DNA from: Alteromonadaceae bacterium
GTDB lineage: Bacteria > Pseudomonadota > Gammaproteobacteria > Enterobacterales > Alteromonadaceae
Length of the DNA: 34,679 nucleotides
Direction: 5' to 3'
Assembly (NCBI GenBank): GCA_013373625.1
Contig: JABXHM010000082.1
Location: 1-34,679, forward strand
Positions 18,525-28,352 of this stretch are shown here, one piece after another. A model generated the notes under the pieces. That model ran no database searches. It was not told the DNA's origin and saw nothing but the letters and a program-made list of their open reading frames with translations. Positions within the stretch are counted from its first letter, which is position 1, and each line of letters begins with the position of its first letter. The position numbers and the translations under genes were made by a program.

Positions 18525-18725
18525 TTGCAGCGTTTTTTGGGCTATTTTTTACCCTGCCTGGCCTGGCTTTACAGCAGCAGTGTCGACGCTCAGGCGCGCA
18601 CTGCAGACTGCCTGTCAGAGGAACACTATTTTACCCGCCTTAGCAATGCATTAGACCATCAGCACTTAATCAACTGCTATGGCCGGCCCATAAAGAAATG
18701 GGTTTGCGCCGACACACTAAAGTAG
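18525..18725 (+). CDS. Possible small secreted protein (66 residues)
   Basis: A short frame with a TTG start and GGGGA six bases before it. The translation has a plausible signal peptide (residues 1 to about 23, LGYFLPCLAWLYSSSVDAQA) and then a small cysteine-containing domain (DCLSEEHYF, LINCYGRP, WVCADTLK). It matches no family I recognise. It follows the DUF2721 gene closely, but its last 49 bases overlap the 3' end of the convergent flavin-reductase-like gene. A competing frame from ATG 18512 also exists. It may be real or a chance open frame. Confidence 0.3.
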   Translation: MQRFLGYFLPCLAWLYSSSVDAQARTADCLSEEHYFTRLSNALDHQHLINCYGRPIKKWVCADTLK

Positions 18726-19294
18726 TCTCCCGGCCCACCAGCACGCATAATTGAGCCGGCTTTAACGGTATTAAATGTGCCGTCTTCAAGGTACTCCTGC
18801 TGAATATGCACGGCCACTACCTGCCCCAATACCAACCATGAGTCACACAACTTTCCTAGAGCATCCTGGAGCTGGATAAGCTGCGTTAGTTTACATTCCA
18901 TCGATACCGGACTCGCCGCAACATGTGGCACCGCAACCATGCGCGATGCCCGCTTTGCCAACCCCGCCAACTCAAATTCATCAACGTCAGAGGGTACACC
19001 AGCGCTGGTCTGGTTCATTGACTCCGCCAGATTACGCGTAGCAAGGCTCCAGCAAAACTCGCCACTTTGTTCAATATTGCTGACACTGTCTTTATACCCC
19101 ACACTGGCAAAGCCAATAATGGGTGGAGCGGCATTAAAAGCATTAAAAAAGCTGTAGGGGGCGAGATTCACTATACCGTCGTTACTTTGCGACGCTATCC
19201 AGCCAATGGGCCGCGGTGCAATGATCGCTTTAAACGGATCATGTGCCAGGCCATGTCCTTCGCTTACGTTGTAAGAATAAAAATTGTCAGACAT
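18677..19294 (-). CDS. Flavin reductase-like (FMN-binding split-barrel) protein
   Basis: A 205-residue cytosolic protein of the flavin reductase domain family, which binds FMN in a split-barrel fold. Characteristic blocks are KAIIAPRPIGWIASQSNDGIVNLAPYSFFNAFNAAPPIIGF (residues about 22-62) and DSVSNIEQSGEFCWSLAT, ending near HFFMGRP. It is the shorter, conserved type whose physiological substrate is unknown, so I do not assign a partner oxygenase. The start is well supported by AGGAGA seven bases before ATG 19294. It is the last gene of a three-gene minus-strand run, 47 bases after the repeat-protein gene. Confidence 0.85.
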   Translation of the reverse strand: MSDNFYSYNVSEGHGLAHDPFKAIIAPRPIGWIASQSNDGIVNLAPYSFFNAFNAAPPIIGFASVGYKDSVSNIEQSGEFCWSLATRNLAESMNQTSAGVPSDVDEFELAGLAKRASRMVAVPHVAASPVSMECKLTQLIQLQDALGKLCDSWLVLGQVVAVHIQQEYLEDGTFNTVKAGSIMRAGGPGDYFSVSAQTHFFMGRP

Positions 19295-19341
19295 TGTTTA
19301 TATCTCCTGATTAATATAGCCGTACAATGACGCTCTGCGCG

Positions 19342-20298
19342 CTAATGTACCCAGCCATCAATACAGTTAGTGGGCTCACCCAGTTCATTAATCTCGGCAA
19401 TGATGTCGTCAATATAACTGGCCTCGGCAGGCAGGGTTTGCTTGGCTTCTTCAAGCCAGTGCAGTGCCTGTTCGGAATGTCCAACGCAGCCCTGATAGTT
19501 TCCCCACCAGCGCTGAGCATAAAAGCTCCCCTGCTCTGCAGCCTTTTTAAATAAAGGTAAAGCCCGGGGCTTGTCGAGGGCTTGCACGCTGTTGGCCAGT
19601 TCATATAAATGCTCGGCAGTGGGCGCACTGTGGTACACAAACTCCCGCAATTCCACTGCTTGCTTATTATCCTGACTAACCGGATGCGCAAATGCAGCGG
19701 TACTGTAAGTATAAATACCGCTGCTCAAGGCACGTGCCAGGCCTCGCACTTCAGCGATAGAGAGAGTTTTGTAATGCTGCAACTTTTGCCTGAAGATCAC
19801 GCTAAGCTGCGGTTTAGTGGGTGACTTTGGCGGTAATCCCCAAAAGTGAGGTAACGACGATAGCTTTTTAATACCCGGCTGCAGCATGTTTTGCTCCATA
19901 CCGGTGTACCAGGTCTCCACGGCATCTGCTTCACAGCCACCAATATCCGTTAGGGTATTGTCGATAAGCTTGCTGACCATTCGGGCTTCGTATTTTGGGT
20001 CGCTGAACGACTGTTGCCACTGCACAAAGGTATAGCCTGTTTGCTGGCGCAGCGCGTAATCGATTGCTGACTGTGCCTGAGTCGGCATGGTCAACTCAAT
20101 CTCGCACCGCGCTGACATTGCTGCAAACAGTTTTTCGGTGAGTGCTAACCGGCCAATTAACTGGGCGTACTGGCGGGCGAGGTCGCGTTGCTCTGCTTTG
20201 GGTGGCGCAGTATCCGTGTGCTGTGCAGAAACCGTCTGCACCGCAGGGCCGGTTACGATAACCCAACCCCACACTAACGCCCGCAGCAGGTTTTGCAT
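19342..20298 (-). CDS. Secreted hypothetical protein with C-terminal Sel1/TPR-like repeats
   Basis: A 318-residue exported protein of unknown function. A signal peptide is clear (ALVWGWVIVTGPAVQTVSAQ, cleavage near residue 25). Residues about 36-200 are helical and contain paired cysteines (ARCEIE, GGCEAD). From about residue 230 the sequence has short helical repeats (LYELANSVQALDKPRALPLF, KKAAEQGSFYAQRWWGNYQG) in the manner of Sel1/TPR units. Its ATG overlaps the stop codon of the nucleosidase-like lipoprotein gene (TAATG), so translation is probably coupled. Both products are exported, which suggests a shared periplasmic or outer-membrane job. I do not recognise the family beyond the repeats. 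Confidence 0.75.
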   Translation of the reverse strand: MQNLLRALVWGWVIVTGPAVQTVSAQHTDTAPPKAEQRDLARQYAQLIGRLALTEKLFAAMSARCEIELTMPTQAQSAIDYALRQQTGYTFVQWQQSFSDPKYEARMVSKLIDNTLTDIGGCEADAVETWYTGMEQNMLQPGIKKLSSLPHFWGLPPKSPTKPQLSVIFRQKLQHYKTLSIAEVRGLARALSSGIYTYSTAAFAHPVSQDNKQAVELREFVYHSAPTAEHLYELANSVQALDKPRALPLFKKAAEQGSFYAQRWWGNYQGCVGHSEQALHWLEEAKQTLPAEASYIDDIIAEINELGEPTNCIDGWVH

Positions 20299-21323
20299 TA
20301 TTGTCCGTCGGCCAGTTCGTCCATTACCGCAAACAATACGTTCGCGCCTACCCGGGAGACTTCTTTGTCGTATATGTGTTCCACATTAACCCCTTCCTGA
20401 CCACCGGCCAGGTCACTGATGGCACGAATAATCACCCAGTCTACGTCGTTAATAGCACACACCTGGCCGATGGCCGCCGACTCCATTTCTGTGACTTCGG
20501 CGTTAAACACATCACGGGTCCACTTACGGTATTCCCGGTTGTCTAAAAACACCGAACCAGTCACGCCATTACCGCCCACGGTAAGTTTGGCCTTGCGCTC
20601 GTTAAGAATCATCTGCGCTGGCATTTTTTGTAAGGCGCGCTCTGCAGCACTCAACAGGCGCTCACTGGCCGTAAAATAGGCGGTATCCTGCGGCTTATCC
20701 ATACCGTCTTTAATGATCAGTACTTCATCAGGTTGAATAAAATGAAACGGTTTATAATTCGGGTAATGAGGATCAGCGGCTTTACGTGCTGGTTGTTCTG
20801 CCATAAAGCGTGCGTAGTATTCAGGCAACAGAGGCTGACCGGGATTAGCCGGATCCGGGTTAGCGTAAACACTTTCATCGTGGTAGTACCAACGCTCTGG
20901 AATAATCACATCGCCTGGCTGCCAGGCCGGGTTAACCGCTCCTGCGATACCCATAAACACCACTTGCTTCACCGGGAAGTAATCCAGTGCCATTTGCATG
21001 CTCATGGCGGCATTAGCAATACTCATCCCGGTGGCAAATACCAGTATAGGCTGATCATGATACTCACCAATGCGGTATTGAATACCTTTATAGGTAACCA
21101 TTTCAGTGATGCTGGCATTCGGATCTGCTTCAATGCGCCCCAAAATACCTTCCATTTCCGGTGCGTATGCCACCACCACGGCGGTAAAACCCTTATCATG
21201 CTCACCAAAAACAGGGCCGTATTCAGTATCTGTCTTATCTGGCGTACTTTGACAGCCCACCGTCACCAATAAAACCAGGCTCAACACCAACCATCGGGTG
21301 CTTAACAAACGCTGTTGTAACAT
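20298..21323 (-). CDS. Nucleoside phosphorylase / MTA-SAH nucleosidase-like lipoprotein
   Basis: A 341-residue protein of the PNP/UDP phosphorylase superfamily, nearest in motifs to 5'-methylthioadenosine/S-adenosylhomocysteine nucleosidase. I take ATG 21321-21323 (MLQQRLLSTRW) because it begins a typical lipoprotein leader, LVLSLVLLVTVGCQS, with the lipid-bearing cysteine near residue 24. The open frame to 21359 spoils that. The catalytic domain has VVVAYAPEMEGIL (about residue 50), FATGMSIANAAMS, VVFMGIAGAVNPAWQPGDVIIP, EVTEMESAAIGQVC (substrate-binding Met-Glu) and IIRAISDLAGG (catalytic Asp). An insertion of about 80 residues follows the GDVIIP strand. An exported nucleosidase is unusual because MTA/SAH are cytosolic; it may salvage extracellular nucleosides. 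It leads a three-gene run. Confidence 0.82.
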   Translation of the reverse strand: MLQQRLLSTRWLVLSLVLLVTVGCQSTPDKTDTEYGPVFGEHDKGFTAVVVAYAPEMEGILGRIEADPNASITEMVTYKGIQYRIGEYHDQPILVFATGMSIANAAMSMQMALDYFPVKQVVFMGIAGAVNPAWQPGDVIIPERWYYHDESVYANPDPANPGQPLLPEYYARFMAEQPARKAADPHYPNYKPFHFIQPDEVLIIKDGMDKPQDTAYFTASERLLSAAERALQKMPAQMILNERKAKLTVGGNGVTGSVFLDNREYRKWTRDVFNAEVTEMESAAIGQVCAINDVDWVIIRAISDLAGGQEGVNVEHIYDKEVSRVGANVLFAVMDELADGQ

Positions 21324-21443
21324 AAATTTTCTCGCTTCAAACAAATGTATAATTACCACTATCGTACCAGTCTTTAATGCCTGGCTGTTAAACGCTTACT
21401 CGTAACATTCGGCAAACTGGTCGAAAAAATTATATATTTATAC

Positions 21444-21471
21444 CTTGAAAAGAGTTTGCGTGAACCTATAT
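21444..21471 (+). promoter_or_regulatory. Sigma-32-type heat-shock promoter of ibpA
   Basis: CTTGAAA at 21444-21450 matches the sigma-32 -35 consensus exactly. After 14 bases CCTATAT (21465-21471) is close to the -10 consensus CCCCATnT. It predicts a start near 21478, about 100 bases before ibpA. Confidence 0.75.
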
Positions 21472-21477
21472 CAGAAT

Positions 21478-21580
21478 TGTCGGTGCTTGATAGCAAGGCC
21501 GACACTAACAAAACAACCATGCCGCCGCATACCGGGGCATTACTTTTAAACATATTGCTTTATTAAAGGATATGACTATG
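21478..21580 (+). ncRNA. ROSE-type RNA thermometer in the ibpA leader
   Basis: The leader folds into three successive hairpins. The first is 21479-21503 (GTCGG... pairing with ...CCGAC, continued by CTTG/CAAG, with one bulged G). The second is 21519-21540 (ATGCC with GGCAT). The third, 21551-21574, pairs CATATTGCTT with AAGGATATG. Pairs run 51:74, 52:73, 53:72, 54:71, 55:70, 56:69, then 58:68, 59:67, 60:66, leaving G21557 bulged. This is the UUGCU signature of ROSE elements, in which the Shine-Dalgarno AGGA is paired opposite U(U/C)GCU and melts on heat shock. The start ATG at 21578 follows immediately. Confidence 0.85.
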
Positions 21581-22024
21581 CGTACTATCGACTTATCTCC
21601 ACTTTACCGTTCTTTTATTGGTTCAGATCACTTAGCATCATTGGTTGATGCTGCCAGCAGAGCTGAAAAACAAAGCTCATACCCGCCCTATAATATTGAG
21701 TTACTGGCGGAAGACAAATACCGAATTACTATGGCAATTGCCGGATTTAGCAAAGACGACATTAATATTGTGGTCGAAGATAACACCCTGGCAATTACTG
21801 GTACAAAACGTACCGATGCAAAAGCAGATCAAGAACGTAAGTTTTTGCATAAAGGCATTTCAGAGCGCAATTTTGAGCGTAAGTTTCAATTGGGTGACCA
21901 CGTTAAAGTGCTCGCCGCGGATCTGGAAAACGGCCTGTTGCACGTAGATTTAGAACGTGTGATCCCAGAAGCTAAGAAACCACGTAAAATAGAAATAGGC
22001 GGTCGCCTGTTCGATAACGAATAG
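21578..22024 (+). CDS. ibpA: Small heat-shock protein IbpA/Hsp20
   Basis: An ATP-independent holdase that binds unfolding proteins in the cytosol. I place the start at the second ATG (21578-21580), giving MRTIDLSPLYRSFIG and 148 residues. E. coli IbpA begins in nearly the same way, and AAGGA lies seven bases upstream, whereas it is only one base from the first ATG at 21572. The alpha-crystallin domain runs from about residue 34 (YPPYNIELLAEDKYRITMAIAGF) to about 125. It contains DDINIVVEDNTLAITG, FLHKGISERNFERKF and the AADLENGLLHVDLERVIPE strand, and a short C-terminal tail (PRKIEIGG) has an I-x-I anchor. It is a single-gene unit with a sigma-32-like promoter, thermometer leader and strong terminator. 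Confidence 0.95.
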   Translation: MRTIDLSPLYRSFIGSDHLASLVDAASRAEKQSSYPPYNIELLAEDKYRITMAIAGFSKDDINIVVEDNTLAITGTKRTDAKADQERKFLHKGISERNFERKFQLGDHVKVLAADLENGLLHVDLERVIPEAKKPRKIEIGGRLFDNE

Positions 22025-22067
22025 ACTTCTGTTTAATGTGTTCCTTGTTAGAGTAACTCTTGTTTTC

Positions 22068-22093
22068 ACGGCGCCTTACGGCGCCGTTTTTTT
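22068..22093 (+). terminator. Intrinsic terminator of ibpA
   Basis: A GC-rich perfect stem (cggcgcc / ggcgccg, plus a flanking A-T pair) with a ttac loop and a run of seven Ts, starting 43 bases after the ibpA stop. Textbook rho-independent form. Confidence 0.93.
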
Positions 22094-22247
22094 ATGCGCT
22101 TTTTTAGTTCAGCCCCAAACTTCAGACATTGCGATAACCCAGGGTAAATGCAGACGACGCATTATATACTGGTAACACATTGAACTTATTATCATTTGTA
22201 ACGTATAACTCTTACACAATGTTTTATAAATTCTCACCACACCAGCA

Positions 22248-23300
22248 ATGGCTTCTAAATATACCGAACAACGACACCACCAATGCAATCTAACCGGCGA
22301 TGATCATGCTATTCATCAGTGCGAGAGTTTCCATGCTGGCAGACGTAAACGAGGCCGCGGTTTTGAGTATCATCTGCTCGAAGGCATAAAGATAACGGAT
22401 AAAGCACTGCTTCAACACTTTAAGCATCTGGCAATTCCGCCAATGTGGTTAGACGTGCGAATTAGTGTATGTCAGCAATCAAAAGTACAGGCTTTTGGCT
22501 ACGATCAGCGCAATAGAAAACAATACATTTACCACCCGCAATGGGAGCAACAAAGGCAGGCTGAAAAATTTTCGCGCCTGGCGGATTTTGCTGACCAGCT
22601 TGCGACTATTCGCAAGGCTTATGTCTCCGACTTGTCTCGCGCCGATTGGGATATTCAAAAGTCTACGGCGCTTGCATTACTGTTACTGGATCGCACCGGT
22701 ATTCGTATTGGTAATCGTCAGTACAGTAATGAAAACGGCACCGTTGGGTTAACCACATTGCGTCGTAAGCATCTGGAAGGTAACGAAACAGAACTAACCC
22801 TGGCCTTTACCGGAAAGCATGGTAAGCAACGCCACATAGATATTACCGATGCAACGGCAGGACAACTGATTAGTGAAAGCGCCTCAAAACCGGGATATCC
22901 GCTGTTTCGTTATCGTACCGGCAAGCACTGGCAGGATCTGTTAAGTGATGACGTCAATGAGCGGCTTCGCGAGCTGGTTGATCTGGATATCTCAGCCAAA
23001 GATTTCAGAACCTGGACAGGCACGCGTCTGGCTATGCAACTTGCTCATCAGGCAAGCTCTCAGGTAAACCAGTACCCGCGACGCAAGTTTTCTGCAACCC
23101 TGGTAAAACTGGTTGCCGGCGTACTCGGTAATACGCCCGCCATTTGCGAAAAATACTACATCCATCCTGCGGTGCTTTCATACCTGCAATCTCAGCACGA
23201 AAAGAACGGTACTTGTCAGCAGTATCGCGAGACCGCAGACTGGATGAATACAAACTTGTCATCTTGTGAAAAAGCCGTACTTGAGGTGATTGCTGCGTGA
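22248..23300 (+). CDS. DNA topoisomerase IB (eukaryotic/poxvirus type)
   Basis: A 350-residue type IB topoisomerase, which relaxes both positive and negative supercoils by a 3'-phosphotyrosine nick. The N-terminal domain has GRGFEYHLLEG and IPPMWLDVRIS (residues about 37-80). AFGYDQRNRKQYIYHPQW is the usual linker. The catalytic domain has LDRTGIRIGNRQYSNENGTVGLTTL (first catalytic arginine), FTGKHGKQRHIDI (lysine), FRTWTGTRLA (second arginine) and the active-site tyrosine in CEKYYIHPAVL near residue 307. All pentad positions I can place are present. The ATG lacks a clear ribosome-binding site. It is a monocistronic gene on the plus strand between ibpA and gabD. Confidence 0.9.
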   Translation: MASKYTEQRHHQCNLTGDDHAIHQCESFHAGRRKRGRGFEYHLLEGIKITDKALLQHFKHLAIPPMWLDVRISVCQQSKVQAFGYDQRNRKQYIYHPQWEQQRQAEKFSRLADFADQLATIRKAYVSDLSRADWDIQKSTALALLLLDRTGIRIGNRQYSNENGTVGLTTLRRKHLEGNETELTLAFTGKHGKQRHIDITDATAGQLISESASKPGYPLFRYRTGKHWQDLLSDDVNERLRELVDLDISAKDFRTWTGTRLAMQLAHQASSQVNQYPRRKFSATLVKLVAGVLGNTPAICEKYYIHPAVLSYLQSQHEKNGTCQQYRETADWMNTNLSSCEKAVLEVIAA

Positions 23301-23453
23301 TCTCTGCCCATCAACCCACGGCAGTCGTATCGGGGACATCCGTCCGGCTCAATGGCATCTTGGGTAAATTCGATCAAACCAAGTTAGCACTTACGCAGTA
23401 CAAAACACTACATAAGACGTTTTACCCGTCAAAAATGAATAAGGACAGTAATC

Positions 23454-24911
23454 ATGACACTACAAAAATTTGATATTTTTAAGCAGGATTGCCTGGTAAA
23501 CGGAGAATGGATTTCGACTTCAGACAGTCTTGATGTCACTAATCCTGCCACAGGCGATGTTATTGCCTCGGTGCCAAAACTCGATGCCAGGGCCGTCAAC
23601 GAGGCCGTTGACTATGCAGCTGAGGCATTTAATAGCTGGCGTAAAGTCACGCCATCTGAGCGAGGCGACATTGTACGAAAGTGGTACGACTTAATTATTG
23701 AGCATACCGAAGCGCTCGCCACAATTATGACCACTGAGCAGGGCAAACCGCTGGCTGAAGCAAAAGGCGAAATCGTTTACGCTGCCAGCTATATAAAATG
23801 GTTTGCCGAAGAAGCCATGCGTATAAATGGTGAAATATTACCTGCCGGCACCGCTAACACCCACATTCGCGTATCCCGTGATCCGGTAGGCGTGTGCGCT
23901 GCCATTACACCGTGGAACTTTCCGGCGGCTATGATTGCCCGTAAAGCCGCCCCTGCACTTGCTGCCGGCTGCAGCATGATTGTGAAACCCGCCAGCCAAA
24001 CACCATTAACAGCATTGGCGCTGGGTGAATTGGCAATGCGTGCTGGTGTGCCAAAAGGGGTTTTACAAATTATTACCGGTAAAGCCAGCGACATTGGTGA
24101 TGCATTGTGTGAAAACAGCAAGGTGCGCAAGCTTACCTTTACCGGCTCCACCGAAATCGGCTCACAACTGATGGCAAAATGTGCGCCCGATGTAAAAAAA
24201 CTCTCTTTAGAGCTTGGTGGTAATGCGCCCTTTATTGTTTTCGACGATGCCGATATCGACTTAGCGGTAGACGGCCTGATGGCGGGCAAGTTTCGCAACG
24301 CCGGGCAAACCTGTATTTCGCCTAACCGGGTATATGTGCAACGCACCGTATTAGAAGAATTCCAGCACAAGCTCAGCGACAAAGTCGCCGCCCTCAAGGT
24401 AGGTAACGGCCTGGAAGACGACGTAAAAATTGGCCCGCTTATCGACAAGGCCGGTGCCGACAAAGTTGCAGAGCATGTGGATGATGCGCTAAGCCATGGC
24501 GCTACCGTACTTACCGGTGGTAAACGTTTGGAACATGGCGATAACTGGTATGCCCCAACGGTGTTAACCGATGTGCCACCCACCGCAAAATGTACCAGCG
24601 AAGAAACCTTTGGGCCTGTAGTACCACTAATTCCTTTCGACACAGAAGAGCAGGTCATCGACTATGCCAACGACACCCCGTTTGGTCTGGCAGCGTACTT
24701 CTTCAGCGACAACTTACACCGCACCCAACGCGTTGTCGATGCCATCGAGTCAGGCATGGTGGGCATTAATACCGGCGCCATCTCTGCCGCTAACGCACCA
24801 TTTGGTGGTGTAAAAGCCAGTGGTATTGGCCGCGAAGGCGCCCACGTGGGTATTGAAGAATATCTTGAAATGAAATATCAGTGCTATGGCATGAAGCCCG
24901 CCAGTGACTAG
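23454..24911 (+). CDS. gabD: Succinate-semialdehyde dehydrogenase (aldehyde dehydrogenase family)
   Basis: Oxidises succinate semialdehyde to succinate with NAD(P)+, the last step of GABA and related amine catabolism. The 485-residue protein has the length and motifs of GabD. They include EQGKPLAEAKGEI (about residue 93), PWNFPAAMIARKAAPALAAGC (cofactor domain), KPASQTPLTALAL, FTGSTEIG, LSLELGGNAPFIVF with the general-base glutamate, and GQTCISPNRVYVQ with the nucleophilic cysteine near residue 286. ETFGPVVPL and GGVKASGIGREG occur in the C-terminal part. AAGGA lies nine bases before the ATG. No gabT or transporter is adjacent, so the substrate assignment rests on motif similarity; a related semialdehyde is possible. 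Confidence 0.88.
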   Translation: MTLQKFDIFKQDCLVNGEWISTSDSLDVTNPATGDVIASVPKLDARAVNEAVDYAAEAFNSWRKVTPSERGDIVRKWYDLIIEHTEALATIMTTEQGKPLAEAKGEIVYAASYIKWFAEEAMRINGEILPAGTANTHIRVSRDPVGVCAAITPWNFPAAMIARKAAPALAAGCSMIVKPASQTPLTALALGELAMRAGVPKGVLQIITGKASDIGDALCENSKVRKLTFTGSTEIGSQLMAKCAPDVKKLSLELGGNAPFIVFDDADIDLAVDGLMAGKFRNAGQTCISPNRVYVQRTVLEEFQHKLSDKVAALKVGNGLEDDVKIGPLIDKAGADKVAEHVDDALSHGATVLTGGKRLEHGDNWYAPTVLTDVPPTAKCTSEETFGPVVPLIPFDTEEQVIDYANDTPFGLAAYFFSDNLHRTQRVVDAIESGMVGINTGAISAANAPFGGVKASGIGREGAHVGIEEYLEMKYQCYGMKPASD

Positions 24912-24931
24912 TATATACGGTGAAGGAAGCA

Positions 24932-24968
24932 CGAACGGCCAGGGCGATTAACAGCACCTGGCCGTTCG
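24932..24968 (+). terminator. Long inverted repeat after gabD
   Basis: A perfect 12-base-pair GC-rich stem (cgaacggccagg / cctggccgttcg) with a 13-base loop, 21 bases past the gabD stop. It is followed by TTGGTTCCC rather than a clean T-run, so it is a plausible terminator or RNA 3'-end stabiliser for gabD. Confidence 0.6.
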
Positions 24969-25152
24969 TTGGTTCCCTGATTCGAAATTTGCTGGCTAAC
25001 GTTTACGCCGATATTCATTCAATAATGCATGCAGCGACACTGTCAAAACCGCATCGTGCCCTGCCTGTATCTGCACTCGCGTTTAACGCAACGGCCTTTA
25101 CAACACCTGCCAATCGAAGCCCATCAACCAAATAGTCTATTTAACAAAAAGC

Positions 25153-25186
25153 CAAAAAAAAGCAGGCCAGTGGATGAAGGCCTGCT
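25153..25186 (-). terminator. Intrinsic terminator downstream of lysR / candidate small RNA
   Basis: A perfect 8-base-pair stem (agcaggcc / ggcctgct) with a 10-base loop, followed on the minus strand by eight Ts. Very strong in that direction; no T-run on the plus strand. Confidence 0.9.
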
Positions 25187-25263
25187 AAAAAGGTTTTCTA
25201 ATAGAGTTAAGAGACACTATTAAAAACTACGTACACCTGAAATGTACGGCACTTACCACAAAG
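25153..25263 (-). ncRNA. Candidate Fur-regulated small RNA
   Basis: On the minus strand a Fur-like box and a TATTAT -10 candidate (25270-25275) are followed by about 110 bases with no open frame of note, ending in a strong intrinsic terminator (25161-25186 plus an eight-T run). The interval holds hairpin CGTACA/TGTACG with a 7-base loop, a short AATAG/CTATT stem, and an AU-rich single-stranded stretch that could bind Hfq. The layout resembles RyhB-type iron-sparing RNAs, but I see no RyhB core sequence. The alternative is that this is merely the 3' untranslated region of lysR; a 3'-derived small RNA is also possible. Confidence 0.4.
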
Positions 25264-25271
25264 ATGCAAAT

Positions 25272-25286
25272 AATAATTGTTATCAT

Positions 25287-25290
<4 letters not shown>
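25272..25290 (-). promoter_or_regulatory. Fur-like box overlapping the lysR stop codon
   Basis: On the minus strand GTAAATGATAACAATTATT agrees with the 19-base Fur consensus GATAATGATAATCATTATC at 14 positions by my count. It overlaps the last codons of lysR and lies just upstream of a structured, terminator-ended interval. Chance occurrence in AT-rich DNA is possible. Confidence 0.5.
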
Positions 25291-27398
<2,108 letters not shown>

Positions 27399-27401
27399 TA
27401 A

Positions 27402-27451
27402 CTGCACCCGCTATCAACATACCGACCCACAACGGTAGCGGGCAGTTTTTT
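27402..27451 (+). terminator. Terminator-like hairpin between adhC and fghA
   Basis: CTG-CA-CCCGCTA (27402-27413) pairs with TAGCGGG-CAG (27436-27445), leaving a 2-base bulge and a 22-base loop. Six Ts follow, and the fghA ribosome-binding site begins just after. It may be a partial terminator that lowers fghA expression relative to adhC. Confidence 0.65.
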
Positions 27452-27465
27452 GTAAGGAAGAAACA

Positions 27466-28299
27466 ATGACGATAGAAAATATCAGTTGTAATAAAACCTT
27501 TGGTGGCTGGCATAAACAATATACCCACCGCTCTGAAGTGAATCGCTGCACAATGCGCTTTGCGATTTACCTGCCACCACAATGCAGTAATGGCAGTAAG
27601 GTACCGGTGGTGTACTGGTTGTCCGGCCTCACCTGTACCGACGAAAACTTTATGCAAAAAGCCGGGGCGTTGCGTGTAGCGGCCGAGCTTGGCATTGCCA
27701 TTGTGGCCCCCGATACCTCACCCCGTGGCGATGACGTCGCTGATGACGATAACTACGATTTAGGTAAAGGGGCTGGTTTTTATGTTAATGCCACCCAACA
27801 GCCCTGGGCAACGCACTACCAGATGTATGAATACGTCGTAAAAGAGTTACCGGCCATTATTGAAGAGCATTTTCCGGTTTCTACGCAACGGGCCATCAGC
27901 GGTCACTCAATGGGTGGACATGGCGCGCTGAGTATTGCCCTTAAAAATCCGGCAATGTTTAGCTCGGCGTCGGCTTTCAGTCCTATTGCTAATCCGGTCA
28001 ATTGTCCGTGGGGCGAAAAAGCGTTCACCGCCTACCTGGGTGAAGACAAAACCGCCTGGCGAGCATACGACACGGTGTGTTTGTTAAATGAAAGTACCCG
28101 GCAGATACCTATGCTGGTCGATCAGGGGCTGGACGATAACTTCCTTGCTGAGCAGCTTAAACCTGATGCACTTGTGCAGGCAGCTACGGCAAAAGACTAT
28201 CCGCTAACGCTACGCCAGCACGACGGTTACGATCATAGTTACTTTTTTATCGCGTCGTTCATAGACGAACATCTGCGTTTTCACGCCGGGCATTTTTAG
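27466..28299 (+). CDS. fghA: S-formylglutathione hydrolase
   Basis: Hydrolyses S-formylglutathione to formate and glutathione, completing glutathione-dependent formaldehyde detoxification begun by AdhC. The 277-residue esterase-D family protein starts with [19 protein letters not shown], and has [22 protein letters not shown] (oxyanion region, residues about 47-68) and APDTSPRG. The nucleophile elbow is [12 protein letters not shown] (Ser near residue 148). DQGLDDNFL carries the acid residue and [15 protein letters not shown] the histidine. AAGGA lies seven bases before the ATG. Length is normal and all three catalytic residues are present. A hairpin terminator candidate follows at 28329-28348. 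frmB is an alternative name. Confidence 0.95.
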   Translation: MTIENISCNKTFGGWHKQYTHRSEVNRCTMRFAIYLPPQCSNGSKVPVVYWLSGLTCTDENFMQKAGALRVAAELGIAIVAPDTSPRGDDVADDDNYDLGKGAGFYVNATQQPWATHYQMYEYVVKELPAIIEEHFPVSTQRAISGHSMGGHGALSIALKNPAMFSSASAFSPIANPVNCPWGEKAFTAYLGEDKTAWRAYDTVCLLNESTRQIPMLVDQGLDDNFLAEQLKPDALVQAATAKDYPLTLRQHDGYDHSYFFIASFIDEHLRFHAGHF

Positions 28300-28328
28300 C
28301 TTATTACAAGCCAATCATTAAGATTATT

Positions 28329-28352
28329 AGGCTGTCACCTGGCAGCCTTATT
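28329..28352 (+). terminator. Possible terminator after fghA
   Basis: A 6-base-pair stem (aggctg / cagcct) with an 8-base loop, followed by TATTTACT, 30 bases past the fghA stop. Modest stem and an imperfect U-tract. Confidence 0.5.

Noticed and set aside
20733..21272. Plus-strand frame of 179 codons opposite the nucleosidase-like gene
   Set aside because: Antisense to a well-supported gene, with no ribosome-binding site or recognisable motif.
23789..24658. Long minus-strand open frame (289 codons) opposite gabD
   Set aside because: It lies wholly inside a clear aldehyde dehydrogenase gene on the other strand. Its translation is low-complexity (Ser, Ala, Pro) with no family, as expected of an antisense shadow.
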